NCBI GenBank assembly: GCA_027625915.1
Contig: JANTQA010000036.1
Location: 3,653,501 to 3,717,500 of the forward strand
Source: Anaeramoeba flamelloides
Lineage: Eukaryota; Metamonada; Anaeramoebidae
Direction of reading: 5' to 3'
Length of the DNA: 64,000 nucleotides
Shown here piece by piece: positions 23,580 through 33,320 of the stretch. Made by a program: the position numbers and the translations under genes. A model generated the notes under the pieces. That model was not told the origin of the DNA. It did not search any database and saw only the letters and a list, made by a program, of their open reading frames with translations. Each line of letters opens with the position of its first letter. The stretch's first letter is position 1.

Positions 23580-26500
23580 ATGAATTTCAACTTGAATAAA
23601 TTTATTTTAATAGCATTTCTTATTTTGGTTGTTAGTGCTTCTGATTGTTCAAAATACAAAACACAATCGAATTGCAATAGTAATTTAATTCCTTTTTCTT
23701 CTAAAACCAACAATTTTTTTTTTACTTTTCTTCTTTTTTCATCTACGTTGCTTGGGTAATAATAACAACTAATTTTCTTTTCCACAATTTTAAACTTGTT
23801 ACAGACAGTGGAGATCAATGCAAATGTGTTTGGTATCAATGTATGAAAAGCAATAAAGCAGATGAAGTAAGTTGATTCTTAATTTTTTTCTTTTTATTAT
23901 CAAAAATTACAAAAATAATGTAAAAAGAAAAAGAAAATTAAATAACACCTATACACCGGTTTGGGTAGGTAAATGTTTTTGGAAAAAAATCGATTTGGAT
24001 CCCTCTCATATTCTCTCAAGATCGGAATGGTACACCCAAGAAACAAATTTTGTCTTCTGCACAAGAATTATTCTAGAAACTGCAATAACTGATTTGTGTT
24101 CTACTTTAATCATTGATAGCTAATATTTTGAATGTAAAGTCATAATTTTGCATTTTATTTGCATAAAAAAAACTGTGTGTGTTTAAATACGTGAAAAAAA
24201 ACCCTCAAAACAAATTTGTTTTTGGTTTTACTGTTTTGGAAGCAAATTGTCAAATTGAAAAAATTTGTCAAATTCATTATCACAAAAAATTCAAATTTAA
24301 TTGTAAACATCAATTGCAAAAAAACCAAGTGATTATTTTATTTTTATAATAAGAATTGCTTTGGATAATCTTTTGTATATAGTCATAATAAAATTATTTC
24401 CTCCTTTGATAAATGAACGATCTGTTGAGACAAAACCTTTATATTGACGTATCACAAAAATTCATATTTTTAATTGCAACACTTACTGCGTTAACAAATA
24501 TTAAATCTAATTAAACAATAATTTTTGAAATTTATTCATTAGTGTATCATTGATTAGAAAATTGAATAATATAATTAAAAATATCATCCCGAGAGATTTC
24601 TTGCCAACAAACTAATGTATATAATTATTATTAATTTATCTCTTCTTTTTAAAATGATATAATTATTTAAATGAAAACCATCCAAAAAATGTTCATTTTC
24701 TGATTTATTTGTAAATATTACTGTAAAACTAAATTTTCATTTTTAAAGAAGAAATTAAATAAACTAAATTTCAAAAATTTGGACACAGTTTAAACAGTTA
24801 AAAGAATAACAATAATACACTTTATATTCAATTTGGAAATATTTTTGATTTGACAAACTATTTCATTTTTTGTCTTTTTTGTTTTGTTTTCATTTCCTTT
24901 TTTAGAGTTACATAATCTGTTTTGTTAGATCTGGAATTTTTTTTTGGATGATTGATAGAAGGTTAGTGTTGAGTTTGTTCAATTGGAAAATCCACATACA
25001 GTTGGTTGATGATATCTTATCATTTGATCGATCAACAATTGTTGGTGAAATTTCAACAAATTTACCAATATAAATTTTTTTGTTCGACTCGTTTCATTAT
25101 TTTGGACACACTGATTTTTTTTATTTCGTTTTATATTTTTTTCTTATATTTGGATGAAAATGATTACTTATAAAAACATTAATATTGGGTAACTTACTGG
25201 TGGTTTGATAATATTAAGTTTGGAAAAATAAAATAAATTGAGTTTCATTTTGCTATTTTTGATTTTCTAGGGGTGTCCAAATTTATGGAATGGGGTTTAG
25301 AATATCTCCAAGAATTCTCTCGGAATGATATTTTTAATTATATTATTCAATTTTCTAATCAATGATACACTAATGAATAAATTTCAAAAATTATTGTTTA
25401 ATTAGATTTAATATTTGTTAACGCAGTAAGTGTTGCAATTAAAAATATGAATTTTTGTGATAGGTCAATATAAAGGTTTTGTCTCAACAGATCGTTCATT
25501 TATCAAAGGAGGAAATAATTTTATTATGACTATATACAAAAGATTATCCAAAGCAATTCTTATTATAAAAATAAAATAATCACTTGGTTTTTTTGCAATT
25601 GATGTTTACAATTAAATTTGAATTTTTTGTGATAATGAATTTGACAATTTTTTTTCCACAAGGATTAATTAAGAACTACGTTGGAAATTTACCAAAATGA
25701 CTTAAAGACCTTTTGATCCGATTTCATTTAAATTGCGAAGTCAGGTTCATAGAAATCTTCTCAAATTTGTATCAAAAAATCATTTTATACCTATTTTTAA
25801 TAAAAAATTCAGAACAAATTTTTAGATAGGTAAACTTGAACACTCCTATTAAGAAATGTGAGAACGAAAAAGAAAAATAATCAATGATTATCTTTACTAA
25901 AAAATGACGATCAATTCAAACGTTCTCTTATAAACAACTCTAAATTTAAACGATCCCATTTTCTATGAGTTTTGGCCATTTTGTTCTGAATTGTTCCATT
26001 TCCTCCATAAATCAGAATAATTCTTACAAAGGGATTGTGTTTTTTTCGTTTTTGGTTCAATTTTTTTTTTTGTTTTCTCTCATTCAAATTAAAAAGAGAT
26101 AAAGAAGAAAGATCTCTTCGAAAATATACTTTGAAAATTTTTTTATCTCATTCTTGATTTCAACAAGTTTATTTGGAAAGTTGAGTTTTTTTGTTTGGTA
26201 TTTAAAAAGAAAATATTTGTTTAAAATACACACACCTTCTTATGTATATTTTTTTGGATTATTCTTGGATTAATTTCAGGCATTCCATTTAGCATATTTC
26301 TTTTCTTCAAATTATAATTTAATAAAAACAAAAATTTAAATGTTCAAAAAATTTTCAAAAATAAATCAAAAATGAAAGATTCAACTCTGATTTACTTTTG
26401 GTTCACTTTCTTTTTACTAATAGAACAGCGAATGATATTTTTATTTCTAAAACCAATATCTGGTGGCACTCAAAAAATATTTTTCAGTTAATGTTCTCAC

Positions 26501-27678
26501 ATTTAAAATTTTAAAAATGGTAAAATGTACCTACTTGTTAAAAAAAAAATTATTAAGTCAAGAGATGAAAAATGTTCTTTCCCCTTGGAAATGAGGATAT
26601 TGATGAATTCCATACAGCTCCAAATATTTTGAAGTGATTTTATCAATTTTGTCTTTGTTTGGAACTAATAAAGGATTATTCATCAAAAATTTGCAATCCT
26701 CTCCATTTTGACCTTTTATGTGAAAATTTAAAACCCTCTAAGCTTTATGGTGACACGAAAAAAAAATATATATGTAAATTTTCAACAATGTCTCAAGGTT
26801 TTCGATTCCAACATAAAAAGAAATTTTCTCAAAAAATAGTTTTTTATCCATCCTTCTTTTTTATTTTTTGATTTCACAGAAATCACAGAAACAAGGAAAT
26901 TCAAAATGAGGAAAAATATTTTATTTTTTCCTTGTTAGATCTTAATGGAGAAAAAAATCTGAGATTTAACAACCACTAAACCCTGATAAAAACTTGCAAT
27001 ACAATAAATCTTGGATTTTCAATTGCAAACGTAGTCGTTAAAAAAAGTAGTTGATTTTTTTACTTTTGAAAAAAAACAAAAAATTTCTTTCAATAGTAGA
27101 TTCCAAAAAACTGGATCAGATATATGGAGAATTATATCTTTGGGCATTATTTTCGTTTTCATTTAATAAATACTAAAAAAAAAAAAAAAATTACAATTTT
27201 AATGATTATATTTTTCTTTAAATCTCAAAACTTTAAAATTTCTAATTGTTTTTGTTTTTTTTTCTTACAAATAAATTTAATCTTATTTCTTTTCTTCGTT
27301 TTATTGTATTTTATTGATATTAATAGGATAATGGGTAAAAAAAAAAAAATTTAATTTCTTTAATTTATTTTTTTATTTTCCAAGTATTAATCGGGATTTA
27401 TATGAATTAAATTATAATTATTTTTTTTAATATCTTTTTGTAGGTGGTGCTTAGAGGGCGATTCTGATGGTGTCTCAAGCAAAATCAGTAAAGATGATTA
27501 TAGTTGTCCAACCAGTGATGATACTGCACGTTATACATACAAGTGTAAAGGAAAAATTTCTGGAATAGGAATAACCTTAATAATACTTATAAGTATTTGC
27601 TTCCTTATTTTAGTTTCTATAATAATTTTAATACTTCGAAAGAAAAAAGAAAATGATACAAAATACCAAGAAATTTAA
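23580..27678 (+). CDS. Small Cys-rich type I membrane protein (PSI-like ectodomain)
   Basis: Exon 1 (23580-23679) encodes a signal peptide (MNFNLNKFILIAFLILVVSA) and SDCSKYKTQSNCN. Exon 2 (23805-23866) continues in frame with NSGDQCKCVWYQCMKSNKADE. The last exon (to 27678) has WCLEGDSDG, two more Cys, one transmembrane helix (GIGITLIILISICFLILVSIIILIL) and a short basic tail KKKENDTKYQEI. The Cys spacing and the WC resemble a PSI (plexin-semaphorin-integrin) domain, so a surface protein of about 130 residues is inferred; its function is unknown. The junction from exon 2 to the last exon is unresolved. The consensus donor at 23867 (phase 0) does not fit the acceptor at 27443, which needs two carried bases. 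So a small middle exon may be missing, or the weaker pair 23871/27454 is used, which would drop the WC. The intron, about 3.6 kb, holds a long inverted repeat, an A element and a D element. Confidence 0.65.
24258..25655. repeat. Near-identical 347-bp inverted repeat with A element inside
   Basis: Arm 24258-24604 and arm 25309-25655 are reverse complements with only a handful of differences by eye. For example, ATGAACGATCTGTTGAGAC appears in one and its exact complement in the other. The roughly 700-bp spacer contains the A-family element 24760-25299, which ends about 10 bp before the right arm. Near-identity in this AT-rich intron means either recent origin or gene conversion between the arms. 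Confidence 0.9.
24760..25299 (+). mobile_element. A-family MITE, copy 2
   Basis: 540 bp. It starts TAAACTAAATTTCAAAAATT and ends GGAATGGGGTTTA. The interior closely matches copy 1 (20256-20794). It lies between the arms of the long inverted repeat in the intron. Confidence 0.8.
25854..26504 (-). repeat. D-family dispersed repeat, copy 3 (reverse)
   Basis: About 650 bp bounded by AAATGTGAGAAC on the left and its complement GTTCTCACATTT on the right. In reverse complement it matches the copies at 13935 and 33400 (ATTCGCTGTTCTATTAGTAAA, AGAGTTGAATCTTTCATTTT, AATAAACTTGTTGAAATCAA). Similarity to the 33400 copy continues outward into a GTAGGTACATTTTACCAT block. Confidence 0.65.
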
Positions 27679-27777
27679 GAACATTTATATCGAACAAATA
27701 TTACAATAAAATATTGGAAATATTTTATTCCAATTAATGATTGATATTTTTTTTTTTTTTTTTTTGTTAGTTTATGA

Positions 27778-27974
27778 TACAGCCAGTTCCACTTTTAAGG
27801 TACAAACTGCAACGAAATTTAAAGCACACAAAAAATCTCAAATTAAGGCACAACATTCAGATTCTATTAAAATAGATTTAAAAAACAAAGAATTCTGAAT
27901 TGTGTCCCGATTTGAGATTTTTTTGTGCCTTAAATTTCGTTAAAGTTAGTACCTTAAAAGTGGAACTGACTGTA
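27778..27974. mobile_element. B-family MITE, copy 2
   Basis: 197 bp between TA dinucleotides. Left end CAGCCAGTTCCACTTTTAAG, right end in complement CAGTCAGTTCCACTTTTAAG, followed inward by GGTAC. One mismatch over 20 bp makes it the best-preserved copy. Subterminal AAATTTAARGCAC and ATCTCAAATTAAG blocks are also inverted. Confidence 0.85.
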
Positions 27975-29003
27975 ATACATTACAATTTTTTTTGGTATGG
28001 ATTTTGAAAATTAAATATTTTGTTCTATATGGAGATTGATAGCAAAAAGAAAAGCATCAATCACAACCAAGAAGAACTCAGAAAACCGACCTAAGGTAAA
28101 TATACTTTAGCGATCTTGATTTTAATTTTACAAAGAATAAAAATTTCAAATATGTAATTTTGCATCGAATAAATTTCAAATCTGTAACTTTTCGATATTA
28201 GAAACTGTTTTTTCAATAGTAAAACCTAAATCGAAGCAATAATAACATATTTTTTTCAATTTATTCTATCTTTATTGTTTATCATATCAAACAAATGATA
28301 AAAAATGAAGTTAATATTCACAAAGCTATTTAGTTTAAAAAAAGATGAAAAACTATCAAAGTTAAGTTTTCATGTCTTTACACATAAAAATTCTAATAAA
28401 TGTGAAATTTATGATCTAAGATCCCCTTTTTGATCTCTCAATTATCTGACTTTTCTTTTTCAAAATTAATAGCGAAATTAGTATGAGAAATTATATTTAC
28501 TTTTTTTTGGAGACAAATCAACAAAATCCCTTCCTAAATTATATTTAATTGATAACCAGTAAATTTGAAAAATGACTAAGAACTTTTACTTTTAAAAAGT
28601 TTTGAGAAGTTGATAAAAGAAAAAAAATAATTATTTTTAAAAAAAATGTGTTTTAATTTAATAAGATTTCTTAACTTGACAAACCAAACTGATGAATGGC
28701 ATCCAAATTTCTCTAAAGCTCTTCACTCTAAAGTTTATAACTGGGCAGAAGGTGTTTATCACTTCTTGAAATAGCAAACCACAGAAACTGGGATCTTAAG
28801 TTTTGATAACTTTTTGATTTCTGTTTCTCATAGGCCAATCCAATTTCTTTGTTCTTGTACTAATTCTAAAATAAATTATACAAGGTGTATTCGAAATGAT
28901 AGACGTGAAATTATTGTAAACTTGAAGATTTTGGAATTGATATAAATTAATTTCACAGTGAGAATTTTGATAGAGGACAAATTTATCGTTTTTTTAGACT
29001 TGA

Positions 29004-29026
<23 letters not shown>

Positions 29027-29034
<8 letters not shown>

Positions 29035-30529
29035 AGCACCCCAAATAACCTAAAAACATTTCAAACAAAAATTTTAATTTGAAATGTTATCAAAGGATAA
29101 TAATGTATAGAATTAATAAAAAAATTATCTTAGAAAGAAAATTTTATAATTAAAAATTGTATAGTTACTTAAAATAAAAAATAACTTGAAAAAAAATTTC
29201 AACCATCCGGAATTTTTTTTTTGGTTATTGTGATTTTATTATTTTTCCAAATTTTGTCAAAATAATTTTTTTTTTTTTTTTTGAAAAGTTTGTCTAGACA
29301 TCAAAAACCTCTTAGTTTTAATATTTAAAACACATCATACTTTACTGGAAATTTTTTTGGGTTCCCTTTGCACCCCAAAATTACCTAAAATGCTTGATTA
29401 AATAATTAATTCATTATAAAAGATATTATAACATCACATAGAAAATTTGTTTTATCTACTGATTACCATTCAATATCACAATCTATATTAGATTCTAAAT
29501 AATTTAAAAATAAAAAAAATATAAATTAAATTAGAAAAAAAATCAATTTTTTTTTTCATTGCAAAATTTTACAATTTTTTCAACAAGATTTTTTTTCAAT
29601 TTTAAATGATTTGGCCAATATTTCGAGTCAGATTAATAATTGTTTTTTTTTTTTTATTTTTTACCATTTTTTAATTTTTGACTTTTTAAAATCTAGACAT
29701 AAAATAAACAATATTGTTGAATTAGAGACCATATATCAGAACTTATTTAACAAGATCTGGATTAATTTATTAAGGAAAAATCCAAATATCGCAAATATAT
29801 TTTTATTCAAATTTTTACCAATAACAAAATGCAATAAAAAAAAATTGGTTTCGGTGATTATTTTATTATATTGTAATAATATTTAAGAGTTATTTTTTAT
29901 TTTATTTTAAATTTAGCTATAAATATTTTATCGGTTAAAAAAGTAATTTATATTTGTTTTATTCCAATTTAATAAATTGAAATTATTTTACAATTTTTTT
30001 TTTTTTTTTGATTTTCAATTATTATATATTGCTTAAATAAAAGTTTTAGAAAATTAATCAAATTAAAAATTTAATTTTGGCCTAAAGAAATAAATTTCAT
30101 TTTTCTATTGATTGGATATTTATTGAAATTTTTTCTAAAAAAAAAAAATTAAATTTCAAAGTAATTTATTTTTTTATTTATTTTTTATATCATAAAATTA
30201 GCAAAATTGTTTGGTGGTTATTATTAATACATTAACGTGTTGAGTTTTGAATTACTATTAATGTAATAAAATTTCTGATTTAAAAAAATAAAATAAAAAT
30301 AAAAATCTTTAAAAAAAATGTAAAATGAATAATTATTTTTTTTTTTTCAATTTCAAAAAAAAATCAATAACTTAACTGCTTTATTTTTGAACTATTTTGA
30401 CTTTTTATTATAATTCAAATCTGGATTAAAGACAAATAAGAAAATTAATATATTAGTAGATCAATATCATTTTAAATCTAATTTAAAAAACTTGATGAAA
30501 TTTAGGCAAATCCGGGGTGCTAAGGGATA
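29027..30529. mobile_element. G-family element, copy 1 (complete, 1.5 kb)
   Basis: The 16-bp terminal inverted repeats are perfect: TATCCCTTAGCACCCC at 29027-29042 and its complement at 30514-30529. It lies in a TA-rich target (a (TA)n tract precedes it). A second, slightly different copy of the left end (CCCTTTGCACCCC followed by AAAATTACCTAAAA) occurs inside near 29360. The interior matches 58150-59760. No protein domain is seen, so it is non-autonomous. Confidence 0.8.
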
Positions 30530-30832
30530 TATATATTGACTCCACAACATGTTTTTATTTTCAAATAAGATTTAAATGTAATTTATTATTATTGTTGTTG
30601 TTGTTGTTGTTTTTTTTTTTTTTTTTTGTGGGTTTCCGAAATCTTGTTTTAAAAGCATCTTATTGCTAGATAATAACTCAGTTGTTTTATTCGACTGTTG
30701 TAACAACTCTACAGATTATATGGAAATTTCGATTTGGTTCAATTATATTTAATACAAATCATATTAATTAAATTTATTATTCTAAACAGAAAAAGGTATA
30801 AAAACAAAAATACTTTTTTTTTTTTGGTTTGA

Positions 30833-31005
30833 TACAGTAAGTTTCACTATTAACACTCAAACTTTGAACTAAATTTAAGGTACAAAAAAAATTTAAATTA
30901 AGGTACATTTTTTATATTTTTTTTACACAAATAACTTTACTAGAATTTGAATTTTGTTACTTAATTTGAGATTTTTTTTGTGTCTTAAAAGTGGAACTAA
31001 CTGCA
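30833..31005. mobile_element. B-family MITE, copy 3
   Basis: Left end TACAGTAAGTTTCACT, right end AAAAGTGGAACTAACTGCA. Subterminal blocks match the other B copies with more divergence and an internal deletion. Confidence 0.65.
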
Positions 31006-31949
31006 AGAAATATGTATTGTGCGGTACAAAAAAAAAATATCAAGTAAAGTTAATATAAATCCACAATTTCTAACACCCTTAAAACAATTAATAAATAAGA
31101 ATAGAATACAATTTTATTACAAATTTTTGAAATATTTTTAAAAATTTTTGCTTTTTTTGAATATTTTAATATTTTTTTTATTTTTTATTTTTTATTTTCA
31201 TTTTATTTATTGAAAACATTATTCATTATATCAATATTTTTTTTTTGAATTATTTATATTTGAATATTTTTCAATCACAAGTCTGAATATTGATAATTCA
31301 ACCTTGAAATTTTTAAAATATATAATTTTTTTACAAAAATTATGTGTTTTTTCTGCTAATATAGATTATTTTTAAATTTGGAAGATCATTTTTGAACCGG
31401 TAGACTGATATGAATTTTTGAAGATATATGACCAATGATCACAAATATTATTTAATTTCAATATCAACTTACTTTGATTATAGGCTTCTCAATTGTAGAT
31501 CAAAGTTATCAAATTAAAATCTTTGATTTTATTATTTAAGGCTTACATTTAATGCAAGATAATCTATTTTTCGGTTTTAGACATTATAAACCTTAAAAAT
31601 GATGTGTGTCTTCAAAAAATTATAAAAACCTATCAAATTTCAAAAAGTTGATGGAACAAATCAAATTTTGGATCTTGTAGTCTGTCTGTCAATAAAATTC
31701 GAAATAATTATAATTAAAGAGAAATAAAAAATTGTTTTGTATCATTTTTCAGAAAATGAAAGAGAATACAATATGATAATAAATTAATCATCATATTTGT
31801 TTTACTATTTCTTTTATTTTTAAGAATACAATTCAAATTGTACCCATTCCTTCTGACAAATATTCTTTATTGAAATAAATAAAATTTTAGTTCATCATTT
31901 TTTTACTTTATTTATTTTCTTAGTTACGTAATCTTGATCTCTCCTTAAA

Positions 31950-33320
31950 ATGAATATTGAAGAAACAGAAAATAACTCAAGTGAAACAGTGCAAGTAATT
32001 TTTAAAACAAATCTCCCACCCAAATATCAAGTACCAGAAACGCCAATTGATTTACCACTTAACCTCAGTAGATTTGGGTTGTCTGAAATTATCACTCATT
32101 TACTTGGCTTGGAGGAAACAAAAATCTTTGAGTTTCTTTTACAAAACGAATTCTTACGTTCCTCTTTGGGTGAAATGTTATTAAAACTGGAATTAACAGG
32201 AGAAAAGATTATTGAACTTGAATACACAAACTCTTTAAGTGCCCCCGAACCACTTGGGCAATATAACCATGATGATTGGGTTAGTTCTGTTCATTGTATC
32301 AAAAGAAAAATGAGGAACACAAAAAATTCCAAAGAAGCAAACTTATTTGTAACAGGATGTTATGATTCTTTTGTTCGAATTTGGGATATTGCTGATCAAG
32401 CAACACCAAAAATTGTCATAAAAGGTCACTCGAATGCTGTTAAATCTGTTAAATGGGCCAAAAAGGATTGTAACGAATATGTATTAAGTGGTGGTATGGA
32501 TCAAAGGATCATTTTATGGAAAATCGATCACAATTTAAAAATGTATTCGCTTGTCAAAGAATTCCATGGACATGTCTCTTCAATAGAAAGCATCTCTGTT
32601 TCACCAAATGAAAAATATTTTTCAAGTAGTTCCTATGATGGTTCTGTCTTAATTTGGGATCTTGACTCAGTAATTGAAAAAGAAAAAGAAAAAGAAAAAG
32701 AAATTGAAATTTCCAAAGAAGACAATGAAAAAAAAACAAAAAGAAAAAGAGTTTTAAATAAATTTGAAACAGAGTCTACAATTGTCCCTCCACGTGGGCA
32801 ATTAAAAGGACACAAACAAAGAGTTACTTGCTTAAAATGGAAAGAACAAGAATTTATCTATACAAGTTCGACAGACCATTGCTTAAGAAAATTCGATATT
32901 GAAAAGGGTATTGCCGTTTGGGAACAACGCACACCAAATTCAATTCTTTCTTTTGAATTAGGAGAAAATTCAAATAAAAATTACATCATATCCGCTCATA
33001 CAGATTCTGCCATCAGGGTTTGGGATGAACGCGTCTCCTCCAAAGAACAAGAAAACAACTGCTTAAGTCGTTTATCTTCAATCAAGGCTCACAAGAACTG
33101 GGTTACTTCAATTTCGTGGAGACCAAAAAGCCAATATCATTTCGCTTCATGTGGATATGATCACACTGTAAAAATTTGGGATTTTAGATCACAAACACCT
33201 TCCACAATGATTACAAAAAATAAACACACTGATAAAGTTTTAATGATTGTTTGGAATGATCCAAATACTTTGCTATCGGCTTCTGCAGATAAAAAAGTTA
33301 AAATTAATAAAATTATATAA
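31950..33320 (+). CDS. WDR12: WDR12/Ytm1 ribosome biogenesis protein
   Basis: Intronless and 456 residues, close to the family length. The N-terminal NLE domain (about residues 14-80) reads VIFKTNLPPKYQVPETPIDL followed by LNLSRFGLSEIITHLL and a FEFLLQNEFLRSSLGEML stretch, as in WDR12/Ytm1. It is followed by HDDWVSSV, which opens a seven-bladed WD40 propeller (RIWDI, LWKID, LIWDLD, KFDIE, RVWDE, KIWDF). A Lys/Glu-rich insertion (EKEKEKEKEIEISKEDNEKK) lies between the third and fourth blades. Family knowledge: with Pes1/Nop7 and Bop1/Erb1 it forms the PeBoW complex needed for 27S pre-rRNA processing and 60S assembly in the nucleolus. The NLE domain is the docking site for the AAA ATPase midasin (Rea1). 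The start is the first ATG, just upstream of the NLE domain. Confidence 0.95.
   Translation: MNIEETENNSSETVQVIFKTNLPPKYQVPETPIDLPLNLSRFGLSEIITHLLGLEETKIFEFLLQNEFLRSSLGEMLLKLELTGEKIIELEYTNSLSAPEPLGQYNHDDWVSSVHCIKRKMRNTKNSKEANLFVTGCYDSFVRIWDIADQATPKIVIKGHSNAVKSVKWAKKDCNEYVLSGGMDQRIILWKIDHNLKMYSLVKEFHGHVSSIESISVSPNEKYFSSSSYDGSVLIWDLDSVIEKEKEKEKEIEISKEDNEKKTKRKRVLNKFETESTIVPPRGQLKGHKQRVTCLKWKEQEFIYTSSTDHCLRKFDIEKGIAVWEQRTPNSILSFELGENSNKNYIISAHTDSAIRVWDERVSSKEQENNCLSRLSSIKAHKNWVTSISWRPKSQYHFASCGYDHTVKIWDFRSQTPSTMITKNKHTDKVLMIVWNDPNTLLSASADKKVKINKII

Larger units (their letters stand above)
23867..27443 (+). other. Long intron with inverted repeat, A and D elements
   Basis: About 3.6 kb between the recognisable exons of the small membrane-protein gene. 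It holds a less AT-rich patch (23939-24122), 347-bp inverted repeat arms (24258-24604 and 25309-25655) enclosing an A-family element, and a D-family repeat (25854-26504). A small missing exon may be hidden in it. Confidence 0.6.
27679..31949. other. Intergenic region with B and G elements
   Basis: It contains B-family MITEs at 27778-27974 and 30833-31005 and a complete G-family element at 29027-30529. 27980-29020 and 31010-31949 are A/T-run DNA in which I recognise no gene. The frame at 29611-29886 lies inside the G element and shows no domain. Confidence 0.6.

Noticed and set aside
29611-29886. 91-codon frame inside the G element
   Set aside because: No transposase motif, and the corresponding part of the second G copy does not keep the frame.
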